From: Trueperella pyogenes
GTDB taxonomy: Bacteria > Actinomycetota > Actinomycetes > Actinomycetales > Actinomycetaceae
NCBI RefSeq assembly: GCF_001070855.1
Contig: NZ_JVLH01000012.1
Location: forward strand, 124,001 to 188,000
Direction of reading: 5' to 3'
Length of the DNA stretch: 64,000 bases
Shown piece by piece: positions 30,905-39,801 of this stretch (its first letter is position 1; each line of letters begins with the position of its first letter). The notes beneath the pieces are model-generated. The model made no database searches. It was not told where the DNA came from and was given only the letters and a program-made list of their open reading frames with translations. Made by a program: the position numbers and the translations under genes.

Positions 30905-31037
30905 CTACGACGATGAGCCCGCCACCCGATCAAAGTTTCACAACAGAAGCAATGAACGAGTGTCTTCGCTTTTTCGCTCGCCTTTCGTGACCGTGTGGGG
31001 ATATCGTTGAGAGTGCAATGGAAAGGTGAGCAGGACA

Positions 31038-31874
31038 ATGCAATCAGTTGCCATAGGTGCTATCGCACTGTCGTGGCTCCTCGCTGCTCTTGCGATTGTT
31101 TTTGCTCTTCGAATGCGCCGAGACATTCAGCGCTTGCATGCAGAAAAAGAACAGCTACGTAAACTTCACCAGGACTACATGGCTGGTCCGGCGGTGCTTT
31201 CCCATGAATTACGCACTCCATTGACTGTTGTCAGGGGAGCAGCAGAGCTTCTTGCTGATGGTTCGACTGGACCTATGAATGATGTGCAAATGAAGTTTGC
31301 GAAAACCATTGCCGAAAATGCGCACCAGGTCGTCGAAATGGCTGATGATCTTCTGGCCGAAGTGCGCCTGGAGTCTGACTTATTTAATCTTCGCCTTCAA
31401 CGCGTTGAAATGCGTGAACTGGTGCGTAAAAATGTGGCGCAGATGCGTCGTTTCCATTCCTCGCCCATCCGTTTGGAAAACCATGGCGCGCCCATCTATA
31501 TGTCGCTGGATCCGCGCTTGATGGGGCAGGCGATTGCCAATGTTATTAATAATGCAGCCCGTCATGCGGGCGATGACGTTTCGATCGTCGTGACAGTACA
31601 AGCTTTTGACGAAGACGTCACCATTTCTATCGTTGATGACGGTCGCGGAATGACCCAGGAAGAAAAAGAGCGTCTTTTCATCCCATTCGATACTGGAGGG
31701 TCGCTACGACCTGGAACGGGCTTAGGGATGATGCTTACGCAAAAGATTCTGAAACTTCACGGTGGCACGATCTTAGTTGATACGGTTTCCTCAAAAGGAA
31801 CAACCTTCTATCTGACTATTCCGCGTACCATACGAAGTGGCGATCAATCACTCCTGCCTGAGGAGGCCAGGTGA
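31038..31874 (+). CDS. Sensor histidine kinase with a single N-terminal membrane helix
   Basis: The 278-residue protein has one transmembrane helix (about 4-26), a short coiled linker, then HisKA with LSHELRTPLTVVRGAAELL and HATPase with INNAARHAG (N box), VDDGRGM (G1) and GTGLGMML (G2). There is no extracytoplasmic sensor loop, so the signal must be sensed within or near the membrane or through a partner. The ATG at 31038 is preferred because AAGGTGA lies 8 nt before it; a GTG at 31026 is too close. It overlaps the response regulator start by 4 nt. Confidence 0.92.
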   Translation: MQSVAIGAIALSWLLAALAIVFALRMRRDIQRLHAEKEQLRKLHQDYMAGPAVLSHELRTPLTVVRGAAELLADGSTGPMNDVQMKFAKTIAENAHQVVEMADDLLAEVRLESDLFNLRLQRVEMRELVRKNVAQMRRFHSSPIRLENHGAPIYMSLDPRLMGQAIANVINNAARHAGDDVSIVVTVQAFDEDVTISIVDDGRGMTQEEKERLFIPFDTGGSLRPGTGLGMMLTQKILKLHGGTILVDTVSSKGTTFYLTIPRTIRSGDQSLLPEEAR

Positions 31875-32548
31875 ACGCGAAGGCTTTAGTTGTTGATGAT
31901 GAGCCGCAGATCCTCATGATTATCAAATTCGCCCTTGAAACTGCGGGAATAACTGTAGAAACTGCAAGCGATGGGGCGAAGGCTTGGGAGAAATTTGCAA
32001 CTCGCTACTACGACCTGGTCATTCTTGACCTGATGATTCCCGTGATCTCAGGGATTTCGCTTGCTCAAAGAATTCGAGCGATGAGTGATGTCCCAATCAT
32101 TATGATTACGGCGCTTTCTGAAGAATCTGACCGCATCAAGGGACTTGAAAGCGGCGCGGACGACTACATCACGAAACCTTTTAGTCCAAAGGAAATGACT
32201 CTTCGCGCTCAGGCTCTTCTGCGTCGAAGTAAGAAAGATCCCAACGATGTTGTGTCCAACGGTCCTTTGCGTATCGATCGACATGACCGGAAAGTCTATG
32301 TCGACGGGGTGCCGGTGGAGTTGCCCTCGACGGAACGACGGTTCTTGGATTTCCTTGCTTCGCATATTGGAGAGCCTGTGAGCTACCGCGAGCTTCTCAA
32401 CTCTGTTTGGGAAACACAGGATAGTTCTGGCGGGAAAGACATGATCAAGATGACCGCTTACCGTTTGCGAGGCGCTCTTGGGGATCGCGGGGGAGAGCTG
32501 ATCCAATCGGTTCGCTCGGTTGGGTACACCATGCCGGATCTTCGGTAA
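31871..32548 (+). CDS. OmpR/PhoB-type response regulator
   Basis: The 225-residue product has a receiver domain with acidic pocket VDDE (9-11), phospho-acceptor Asp53 in VILDLM, conserved MITAL and ITKPF. A C-terminal winged helix (about 135-222) has PSTERRFLDFLA and RLRGALGDRG. It starts with GTG overlapping the kinase stop, so the two form a pair. The downstream ABC importer begins 124 nt later in the same direction and is a likely target; GTTAC direct repeats lie between. Confidence 0.95.
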   Translation: MNAKALVVDDEPQILMIIKFALETAGITVETASDGAKAWEKFATRYYDLVILDLMIPVISGISLAQRIRAMSDVPIIMITALSEESDRIKGLESGADDYITKPFSPKEMTLRAQALLRRSKKDPNDVVSNGPLRIDRHDRKVYVDGVPVELPSTERRFLDFLASHIGEPVSYRELLNSVWETQDSSGGKDMIKMTAYRLRGALGDRGGELIQSVRSVGYTMPDLR

Positions 32549-32613
32549 CAGATCAGTTACCGCTCGTTACTAAGGTCGGTCTTTTCGTGTTCTGTTTCAC
32601 GTAAGAATGAAAC
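32544..32613 (+). promoter_or_regulatory. Repeats upstream of the ABC importer
   Basis: GTTAC occurs at 32556-32560 and again at 32566-32570, a 10-bp spacing typical of tandem OmpR-family sites. GGTAAC (32544) and GTTACC (32556) also form an inverted repeat over the response regulator stop. A second repeat, GTTTCA-N8-TGAAAC, lies at 32594-32613. Binding by the adjacent regulator is inference. Confidence 0.4.
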
Positions 32614-32672
32614 CAAGAGCGCACGAGCATAGTGACAGCCCCGTGCATACCCTCGATTCAAAGGAGAATCTG

Positions 32673-33731
32673 ATGAAGAAGAGCTTCATCTCCCTTGCAG
32701 CATTCAGCGCGGCGGGTGCACTAGCACTTTCCGGGTGTGTTGTGAATGACTCAGCGTCCTCAGGTAGCAGCGAAAGCGGATCTTCGGATTCCATTACCGT
32801 TGCTTGTGGCGCAATGGAAGACCTCTGCCAGAAGTGGACAGAGACCTTCTCTCAGCAGACCGGAATCAAGGCAACCTACGTTCGTCTTTCCTCCGGTGAG
32901 ACCGTTGCTCGTCTGGACTCCGCGAAGGACAACCCAGAGTTTGATGTCTGGCATGGCGGCCCGGTTGACGGCTACGGTGCAGCTGCAGAAAAGGGCCTGA
33001 TCGAGGCCTACGATTCGCCCACCGCTAAGGAAATCCCCGATAAGTACAAGGACCCGAAGCACTACTGGACCGGTGTTTACGTTGGAGTTCTGGGCTTCTG
33101 CTCGAACCAGAAGGTTCTTGAAGAAAAGGGCCTCCAGGTTCCTCAGTCGTGGGATGACCTTCTCAAGCCCGAACTCAAGGGCCAGATTTCAACGGCACAC
33201 CCCTCGACCTCGGGAACTGCGTTTACGACACTGTGGACCCAGGTTGTTCTTGGCGGCAGCGAGAATGCCGGCATCGACTACATGAAGAAGATGCACGCAA
33301 ACGTCCTGCAGTACACCAAGTCCGGTACCGCTCCCGGCCAGATCGCAGGACGCGGCGAGGTCGCAGTGGGCCTGGTCTTCTCTCACGACTGCGTCAAGTA
33401 CCGCGATGAGGGCATGAAGGACCTCGTTGTTTCCTTCCCCAAGGAAGGCACCGGTTACGAGATCGGTGGCGTCGCTTTGGTGAAGAACTCGAAGCACTCC
33501 GAGGCCGCCAAGAAGTACATCGACTGGGCAATCTCGGCTGATGCCCAGAACCTTGGCCAGACCGTTGGATCAAACCAGATTCTGACCAACCCGAATGCCA
33601 AGACCAACGACAAGATGGCCAAGCTCGATGAGATCAACCTGATCGATTACGACTTCGCTGCAGCAGCGGCCGCAAAGCCCGAGCTGACGAAGCGTTTCGA
33701 TGAAGAGGTTGCCGCAAAGCCGCGCCAGTAG
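32673..33731 (+). CDS. ABC importer substrate-binding lipoprotein (Fbp/Afu type)
   Basis: The 352-residue product has a lipoprotein signal with lipobox LSGC (Cys22) and a Ser-rich linker. A type II periplasmic-binding fold follows (VACGAMEDLCQKW, then FDVWHGGPVDGY, and SWDDLLKPELKGQISTAHP). The family includes ferric-iron binders (FbpA) and AfuA, which in Actinobacillus carries sugar phosphates, so the ligand is not certain. The ATG at 32673 is preceded by AAGGAG; the frame is open further upstream. It is followed by a hairpin and then the permease and ATPase genes. Confidence 0.9.
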   Translation: MKKSFISLAAFSAAGALALSGCVVNDSASSGSSESGSSDSITVACGAMEDLCQKWTETFSQQTGIKATYVRLSSGETVARLDSAKDNPEFDVWHGGPVDGYGAAAEKGLIEAYDSPTAKEIPDKYKDPKHYWTGVYVGVLGFCSNQKVLEEKGLQVPQSWDDLLKPELKGQISTAHPSTSGTAFTTLWTQVVLGGSENAGIDYMKKMHANVLQYTKSGTAPGQIAGRGEVAVGLVFSHDCVKYRDEGMKDLVVSFPKEGTGYEIGGVALVKNSKHSEAAKKYIDWAISADAQNLGQTVGSNQILTNPNAKTNDKMAKLDEINLIDYDFAAAAAAKPELTKRFDEEVAAKPRQ

Positions 33732-33740
33732 TGGTGCATA

Positions 33741-33791
33741 GGGAGGGGGTGGTTCTTTCCATGTCCCTGTTCCATCCCCTCCCTCTTTCTT
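33741..33791 (+). terminator. Leaky terminator or mRNA-stabilising hairpin inside the importer operon
   Basis: GGGAGGGGGTGG pairs with CCATCCCCTCCC (one wobble pair) around 19 nt, followed by TCTTTCTTC. It lies between the binding protein and the permease, where such hairpins often raise the ratio of binding protein to membrane parts. Confidence 0.6.
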
Positions 33792-33869
33792 CATGTGTCC
33801 GCTGAAGGACGCGCACACCAACAGGGGCTTTTCCGCGTTACGCGGGTACCTGGAGAGATCGGATAGCCA

Positions 33870-35639
33870 ATGTCAGTGGAGACAGTTGCGCCACCACGCA
33901 CCCAAGGGGCACAAACCCCGCAGGCGCAAGCCGTGGCCTCGGGAAAGAAAAAACGAACGAAGGTGCGACGCGACCCCGTGACGGTTGCGATCGTCGCGAT
34001 CATTACAGCAGTTCTCTTCCTTCTGGTCTTGCTGCCGCTGGTCACGATCTTGGCGCGAGCCTTCTCAACTGATGGCCTGAAGGTTTTGACCTCCTTCGCC
34101 AGCTCAACAACGAACCGAACGATTGCGCTGAACACGGTCGTTCTGGGCCTGGTTGTTGGATTGATCGGTACTCTTGCTGGTTTCTTCTTCGCCTACGTGC
34201 AGGCACGAGTCGATATCCCGGGCAAGAAAATCCTTCACCTGATCTGCATGATCCCGATCGTCTCGCCGCCTTTCGCTGTGGCAACATCGGTCATCACTCT
34301 CTTTGGTCGTAACGGCCTGATCTCGACGCAGGTTCTGGGACAGCAGTGGAATATCTATGGCCTCTCAGGTCTGACCCTGGTTTTGTCCCTTTCCTTCTTC
34401 CCCGTTGCATACATGAATATGCTCGGAATGCTCAAGAACCTTGACCCCGCAATGGAAGAGGCCGCCGCCTCCTTGGGCGCGTCCTCGTGGACGATCTTCC
34501 GTACCGTCACGCTTCCGATGCTTGTCCCCGGTTTTGCTGCTTCCTTCCTTCTTCTGTTTGTCGAGGCCATTGCCGACTTGGCGAACCCGCTGGTCATCGG
34601 CGGTGACTTCACCGTCCTGGCATCGCGCGCTTACATCGCTGTTAACGGCGAATACAACACGGCTGCGGGCTCGGCATACTCATTGATTCTTCTGGTCCCA
34701 GCGCTTCTTGTCTTCCTTCTGCAGCGCTACTGGTCAGGACGCTCCTCAACGGTTACCGTGACGGGCAAGCCGACCGGTAAGGTCCGTATGGTTCGCTCAA
34801 TGAAGGCGCGCATCCCGCTGGGAATCGCAACCTTCCTGCTGGCCGCTTTCGTTGTCACTATCTACGCAACGGTTATTGTCGGAGCCTTCGTCTCGATCTT
34901 GGGCGTGGACAATACATTCACTCTGAAGAACTTCAAGTACGTGCTCTCGGGTATCGGCAACGATGCCATCATTGACACGACCATCCTGGCTCTGATCGCA
35001 ACGCCGATCGCTGGCATCTTGGGCATGGTTGTTGCATGGTTGGTGGTTGTCCGCCTTAAGGCCTCGGCTGGCTTCATGGACTTCCTGGGCATGCTCGGCT
35101 TGTCTGTTCCCGGTACGGTTCTGGGTATTGGTTACCTCATCACCTATAACAAGCCGCTCATTGTCGGCGGAAAACTGATGCTGATGCCTGCGCTCGCGGG
35201 TGGTTCCGCGGTCTTTGGTGGTGCCCTGGCAATCATCATGGTTTACGTTGCGCGTTCGATGCCCTCGGGTCAGCGTTCCGGTATTGCCTCCCTTCACCAG
35301 GTTGACCATTCGATTGACGAGGCCTCAACCTCCTTGGGCGCATCGGGCTTGCATACCTTCATGAAGGTGACGCTTCCTCTGATCCGTCCGGCATTCATCG
35401 CTGGTTTGACCTACGCATTCGCGCGATCCATGACGACGCTGTCGCCGATCATTTTCATCACGACTCCTAAGACGAAGATCATGACCTCTCAGATTCTTGC
35501 TGAGGTTGATGCAGGCCGTTTCGGTAACGCTTTTGCCTTCTGCACGATCTTGATTGTCATTGTGATGGCTGTTATCGGCCTAACAAATGTTCTTGTTCGA
35601 GATAAATCTGTCACCGCCACCAATGGCGCGGGCATGTAA
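33870..35639 (+). CDS. ABC importer permease, fused double domain (Fbp/Afu type)
   Basis: The 589-residue protein has a basic, Gln/Pro-rich cytosolic lead and about twelve transmembrane helices in two homologous halves. Each half bears a permease EAA loop: MEEAAASLGASSWTIFRTV in the first, IDEASTSLGASGLHTFMKV in the second. This internal duplication is the FbpB/AfuB layout. GGAGAG lies 12 nt before the ATG. It forms the membrane channel with the binding lipoprotein upstream and the ATPase downstream. Confidence 0.93.
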   Translation: MSVETVAPPRTQGAQTPQAQAVASGKKKRTKVRRDPVTVAIVAIITAVLFLLVLLPLVTILARAFSTDGLKVLTSFASSTTNRTIALNTVVLGLVVGLIGTLAGFFFAYVQARVDIPGKKILHLICMIPIVSPPFAVATSVITLFGRNGLISTQVLGQQWNIYGLSGLTLVLSLSFFPVAYMNMLGMLKNLDPAMEEAAASLGASSWTIFRTVTLPMLVPGFAASFLLLFVEAIADLANPLVIGGDFTVLASRAYIAVNGEYNTAAGSAYSLILLVPALLVFLLQRYWSGRSSTVTVTGKPTGKVRMVRSMKARIPLGIATFLLAAFVVTIYATVIVGAFVSILGVDNTFTLKNFKYVLSGIGNDAIIDTTILALIATPIAGILGMVVAWLVVVRLKASAGFMDFLGMLGLSVPGTVLGIGYLITYNKPLIVGGKLMLMPALAGGSAVFGGALAIIMVYVARSMPSGQRSGIASLHQVDHSIDEASTSLGASGLHTFMKVTLPLIRPAFIAGLTYAFARSMTTLSPIIFITTPKTKIMTSQILAEVDAGRFGNAFAFCTILIVIVMAVIGLTNVLVRDKSVTATNGAGM

Positions 35640-35660
35640 TTGTTGACAAAGGAAAGACCC

Positions 35661-36803
35661 ATGTCGAATACGAATGACACAAATGCTCCCGGCCGCCTGT
35701 CCCTGGTGGAGCTGACCAAGACCTTCTCGAACACCGCTTCCGAGGTCACCGCGGTTGATCACATCAACCTGGATATTCACCCCGGTGAATTCATCACCCT
35801 TCTTGGGCCCTCGGGCTGCGGCAAGACCACGACCCTGCGTATGATTGCGGGCTTCGAAGACGCGACTTCAGGTCAGGTCATGCTCGATGGCGAAAACATG
35901 GTGGTTGTCCCACCGAACAAGCGACCCATGTCTATGGTGTTCCAGTCCTACGCCTTGTTCCCTCACCTGAGCGTGCGCGAGAACGTGGCCTACGGCCTGC
36001 ATCTGCGAAAGAAGAGCGCAGCGGAAATCAAGGAAGAGGTCGATATTGCACTTGCTGCAATGAACCTGACCGCGATGGCGGATCGCGCTCCTTCCCAACT
36101 TTCCGGTGGCCAGCAGCAGCGTGTTGCACTGGCCCGAGCGATGGTCGTACGTCCGAAGGTTCTGCTCTTCGATGAGCCTTTGTCGAACTTGGATGCAAAG
36201 CTTCGCGTGAAGATGCGCGTGGAAATTCGTCGGATGCAAAAGCGTCTGGGGATTTCCTCTGTTTACGTGACGCACGATCAGTCCGAAGCAATGGCAATGT
36301 CCGACCGCATTGTCGTGATGAATGCGGGACGAATCGAACAGGTGGATACCCCCGAAGAGATCTACCTGCACCCGGCCAGCGTTTTTGTTGCTGACTTCGT
36401 TGGTCGCGCGAACTTTGTTCCCGCAAAGGCCAGTGAGGTCGGCGAGGACGGCAAGGTTCAGATTGAGGCTCTGGGCCAGCAGCTCAGTGTCCACGCTTCT
36501 GAGAGCGCAAAGGAAGCCGTTCGTTCGGGCCATGAGCTGGTTGTTCTGGTTCGTCCTGAATCCATGCGCATTTCCGCAACCGATGAAAAGCCTGCGGCGC
36601 TCACCGGTTCGCTGGGCCAAGTTGTTACCTCGATCTTCTACGGCGAAACCGTTGAGTACGAGATTGAAACCGAGTTTGGCTCGCTGGTGTGTGTGGTCTC
36701 CGACCCGCGTGCAGAGGACCTTCTTGAAGAAGGCCAGTATGTGCGCTTGGGAATCGAGGCCGAAAAGGCGTGGCTCTTGCCTTCTGGCCAGCTGGCCTCC
36801 TGA
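35661..36803 (+). CDS. ABC importer ATP-binding protein (Fbp/Pot family)
   Basis: The 380-residue ATPase shows Walker A GPSGCGKTT, Q loop VFQSYALFPHLSV, signature LSGGQQQRVALARA, Walker B VLLFDEPLSNLDA and the switch in YVTHDQSEA. A C-terminal TOBE-like regulatory domain follows from about 250. The ATG at 35661 follows AAGGAAAG; a TTG at 35640 is an alternative. It ends the importer operon and is followed by a very strong terminator. Confidence 0.95.
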   Translation: MSNTNDTNAPGRLSLVELTKTFSNTASEVTAVDHINLDIHPGEFITLLGPSGCGKTTTLRMIAGFEDATSGQVMLDGENMVVVPPNKRPMSMVFQSYALFPHLSVRENVAYGLHLRKKSAAEIKEEVDIALAAMNLTAMADRAPSQLSGGQQQRVALARAMVVRPKVLLFDEPLSNLDAKLRVKMRVEIRRMQKRLGISSVYVTHDQSEAMAMSDRIVVMNAGRIEQVDTPEEIYLHPASVFVADFVGRANFVPAKASEVGEDGKVQIEALGQQLSVHASESAKEAVRSGHELVVLVRPESMRISATDEKPAALTGSLGQVVTSIFYGETVEYEIETEFGSLVCVVSDPRAEDLLEEGQYVRLGIEAEKAWLLPSGQLAS

Positions 36804-36879
36804 AGTGCTGGTCGCAATCGTCTGAATGCAGGCGGATGCGCCGTAGAGGCGTTCATACAATGAAATAACGGCACGGCCC

Positions 36880-36919
36880 GGGGCCGGGTGAGGGGAGTGA
36901 TTGTCCCTCACCCGGCCCC
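36880..36919 (+). terminator. Long GC-rich terminator hairpin
   Basis: GGGGCCGGGTGAGGG (36880-36894) pairs perfectly with its inverse (36905-36919) around 10 nt, with GGCC arms extending outward. It separates the importer operon from prfB. Confidence 0.75.
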
Positions 36920-36959
36920 GGCCTCGTCAATAATTCGATGAATCGGCTACCCTTTAGAC

Positions 36960-38087
36960 GTGGCCATTGAGTTTTCTGAAGAGATCCAGTCCTTGCGTAC
37001 GACGATGGAAAATATTTCCGCCGTTGTGCAGCCCGAGCGTCTTCGCGCCCAAATCGCGGAGCTGTCGCAGAAGGCAGCCGCTCCTGACCTGTGGGATGAC
37101 CCCGCGCATGCGCAGGAAGTGACTTCGCAGCTGTCGCACCGCCAGAGCGAGCTCGATCGTGTTCTGGCAATGGAAGAACGCATTGACGACCTCGAGGCAA
37201 TTGTTGACATGGCCCGTGAGACCGCTGAGAGCGATCCTGCGGACGCGGAAGATATTTTTGCCGAGGCTGAATCTGACCTTGCCTCCTTGAAGGACGATAT
37301 GTCCGCCCTTGAGATTCGCACTCTTCTTGACGGTGAATATGACGAGCGCAACGCAGTCATCACCATCCGAAGCGGCGCTGGCGGCGTGGATGCTGCTGAT
37401 TTCGCTGAGATTCTGCTGCGCATGTACCTGCGCTGGGCAGAACGCCACGGGTATCCGACGAAGGTTATGGATACTTCCTATGCGGAAGAAGCTGGCTTAA
37501 AGTCCGCAACCTTTGAGGTTCAAGCTCCTTACGCCTACGGAACTCTTTCGGTCGAGGCCGGTACCCACCGCCTCGTGCGTATCAGCCCCTTCGATAACCA
37601 GGGGCGTCGTCAGACCTCCTTCGCTGCTGTTGAGGTTATTCCTCTGATCGAGTCTACGGACCACATTGAGATTCCCGAGTCCGAACTGAAGGTTGATGTC
37701 TTCCGTTCCTCCGGTCCCGGTGGTCAGTCGGTGAATACGACAGACTCCGCCGTTCGAATGACTCACATCCCGACGGGTATTGTCGTTTCGATGCAGGACG
37801 AAAAGTCACAGATTCAAAACCGTGCGGCAGCTCTTCGAGTTCTGCAGTCTCGCCTTCTAGTGTTGCGTCATGAGGAAGAGCAAGCGAAGAAGAAGGAGCT
37901 CGCGGGTGATGTGAAGGCTTCGTGGGGTGACCAGATGCGCTCCTACGTCTTGCAGCCCTACCAGATGGTGAAGGACCTGCGGACCGAATACGAATCCGGC
38001 AATCCTCAGAACGTCTTCGATGGTGATATCGACGGCTTTATCAACGCTGGAATTCGTTGGCGTAAGAACCAGCAGAATCAAGACTGA
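36960..38087 (+). CDS. prfB: Peptide chain release factor 2
   Basis: The 375-residue product has the RF2 codon-recognition motif SPF (in [11 protein letters not shown]) and the universal GGQ (SGPGGQSVN). It frees finished proteins at UGA and UAA codons. There is one uninterrupted frame, so the programmed frameshift used in many bacteria is absent. The start is a GTG at 36960, 6 nt after TACCCT and without a ribosome site, so the mRNA is probably leaderless. A terminator follows directly, leaving ftsE on its own transcript. Confidence 0.97.
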   Translation: MAIEFSEEIQSLRTTMENISAVVQPERLRAQIAELSQKAAAPDLWDDPAHAQEVTSQLSHRQSELDRVLAMEERIDDLEAIVDMARETAESDPADAEDIFAEAESDLASLKDDMSALEIRTLLDGEYDERNAVITIRSGAGGVDAADFAEILLRMYLRWAERHGYPTKVMDTSYAEEAGLKSATFEVQAPYAYGTLSVEAGTHRLVRISPFDNQGRRQTSFAAVEVIPLIESTDHIEIPESELKVDVFRSSGPGGQSVNTTDSAVRMTHIPTGIVVSMQDEKSQIQNRAAALRVLQSRLLVLRHEEEQAKKKELAGDVKASWGDQMRSYVLQPYQMVKDLRTEYESGNPQNVFDGDIDGFINAGIRWRKNQQNQD

Positions 38088-38091
38088 TGCG

Positions 38092-38117
38092 AAAAGGCCC
38101 GGGCCTAGCCCGGGCTT
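38092..38117 (+). terminator. Terminator of prfB
   Basis: AAAAGGCCCGGGC pairs with GCCCGGGCTTTT (one bulged G) around a 3-nt loop, ending in a short U run. Confidence 0.8.
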
Positions 38118-38193
38118 TTGCGCGTGTCGCCTAAGTTTTGAGGCTCGAGCTGCATAGGGTAAAAGGGACCATAACCCCAATCAGAGACGGCTC

Positions 38194-38883
38194 ATGATTC
38201 GATTTGATCACGTCACCATGGTGTATCAGCCTGGTGCGCGTCCGGCATTAGATGATGTTTCCCTTGAAGTGAAGCGCGGAGAGTTCGTCTTCCTCGTGGG
38301 AAAGTCCGGTTCCGGTAAGTCCACCTTCCTTCAACTCACCATGAGGGAAATTCGTGCGACGTCAGGAAAGGTGTGGGTCCTCGGCCATGACGTGGGTAAA
38401 CTCTCGCGTTGGTCGGTTCCTAAGCTACGACGCCAGGTCGGCACCGTGTTCCAGGACTTCCGTTTGCTGCCTTCAAAGACCGTATACGAGAACGTTGCTC
38501 TGGCGATGGAGGTCATCGGTAAGCCTCGCCATGCTATCGAAACCCAGGTTCCCGATGTTTTGGAACTGGTCGGTTTGGCCGGTAAAGAAAAGCGTCTTCC
38601 CCATGAGCTTTCCGGTGGAGAAGAACAGCGCGTGGCAATTGCTCGCGCGATGGTGAACCGTCCCGAGTTGCTTCTTGCAGATGAGCCGACCGGTAACTTG
38701 GACCCGGATACTTCGCTTGGAATCATGCGTTTGCTGGATCGTATTAACCGCAATGGGACCACGGTTGTTATGGCAACGCACGACGCTGCAATCGTGAACC
38801 AGATGCGTATGCGCGTCATTGAATTGCACGATGGAACGGTTGCTCGTGATCAGAACAGCGGCGTGTATGGGGCGGTGAAGTAA
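38194..38883 (+). CDS. ftsE: Cell division ATP-binding protein FtsE
   Basis: The 229-residue ATPase has Walker [11 protein letters not shown] loop [18 protein letters not shown] (FtsE-typical), signature [14 protein letters not shown] and Walker [14 protein letters not shown]. With FtsX it senses the division site and activates a cell-wall hydrolase across the membrane. Its TAA overlaps the ftsX ATG. The gene order ftsE-ftsX-M23 hydrolase-smpB supports the identification. Confidence 0.97.
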   Translation: MIRFDHVTMVYQPGARPALDDVSLEVKRGEFVFLVGKSGSGKSTFLQLTMREIRATSGKVWVLGHDVGKLSRWSVPKLRRQVGTVFQDFRLLPSKTVYENVALAMEVIGKPRHAIETQVPDVLELVGLAGKEKRLPHELSGGEEQRVAIARAMVNRPELLLADEPTGNLDPDTSLGIMRLLDRINRNGTTVVMATHDAAIVNQMRMRVIELHDGTVARDQNSGVYGAVK

Positions 38884-39797
38884 TGAAGTTACGTTTTATT
38901 CTTTCGGAAGTTGGCAAGGGCCTGTCACGAAACCGTGCGATGTCTGTTGCCGTGGTGATCGTGACCTTCGTGTCCCTGCTGTTTGTGGGTATTGCAGGCC
39001 TTTCGCAGATGCAGGTCTCGCGAATGAAGAGTCAGTGGTACGACAAGATCGAGGTGTCGATCTACATGTGTGCCAACAATGATCAGACTCCGAGCTGCAA
39101 CAACCAAGAGGCAACGGAAACACAGATTGCGGCGGTGCGCGATAAGCTCCGTTCTGCAGAGCTGGCTCCCTACGTTAAGGACGTCTACGAAGAATCAAAG
39201 GCTGAGGCCTTTAAGAACTTCGTGAAGATCTACGGTAATTCTCCGCTGGGGCAGTGGACGACCGAGGACATGATGCAGGTTTCTTTCCGCGTCAAGCTGG
39301 TCAATCCCGAGCAATTCAGCATTATTCGAGACGAATTCACCGGTTCAGCTGGTGTATCCGTTGTCAAGGATCAGCGTGAGATTGTTGAGCCCCTATTCCA
39401 GGTTTTGGGTAAGGCGCGAGGCCTGTCGCTGGGCTTGGCGGGCGTCATGATCGTCGCCGCGGTCTTGCTCATTACGACCACCATTCGCTTGTCCGCGATG
39501 AGCCGTGAACGCGAAACCTCCATCATGCGACTGGTTGGTGCCTCAAACCTGTTTATTCAAGCTCCCTTCATGATTGAGGGTGCGATTGCTGCGGTGGTCG
39601 GTGCTCTCTTGGCAGTGGGAACCCTGTTCGTCGGTGTTCACGTCCTGGTGAATCAGTGGCTTGCGCAGGCTTTCCGTTGGACGAACTTTATTGGCATGCG
39701 CGAAGTGTGGATCATGTCGCCGATCCTCATCGTTGCTGCGGTGCTCCTTGCGTTGTCGGCATCCGCATTCTCACTGGCGAAGTACACGAAGATCTGA
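38883..39797 (+). CDS. ftsX: Cell division protein FtsX
   Basis: The 304-residue protein has an N-terminal transmembrane helix (about 22-42), an extracytoplasmic domain of about 125 residues holding one pair of cysteines (CANNDQTPSC), and three more helices. This is the FtsX layout. The extracytoplasmic domain docks the hydrolase made by the next gene. It overlaps ftsE by one base, and the M23 gene begins 5 nt after its stop. Confidence 0.96.
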   Translation: MKLRFILSEVGKGLSRNRAMSVAVVIVTFVSLLFVGIAGLSQMQVSRMKSQWYDKIEVSIYMCANNDQTPSCNNQEATETQIAAVRDKLRSAELAPYVKDVYEESKAEAFKNFVKIYGNSPLGQWTTEDMMQVSFRVKLVNPEQFSIIRDEFTGSAGVSVVKDQREIVEPLFQVLGKARGLSLGLAGVMIVAAVLLITTTIRLSAMSRERETSIMRLVGASNLFIQAPFMIEGAIAAVVGALLAVGTLFVGVHVLVNQWLAQAFRWTNFIGMREVWIMSPILIVAAVLLALSASAFSLAKYTKI

Positions 39798-39801
39798 TCC
39801 T

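Noticed and set aside
35868-36911. 347-residue reverse frame
   Set aside because: Antisense shadow of the importer ATPase, with no recognisable product.
36948-37040. Programmed frameshift in prfB
   Set aside because: A CTTTAG precedes the gene, but the frame is continuous from GTG 36960 and no in-frame TGA or slippery site lies within the coding sequence.
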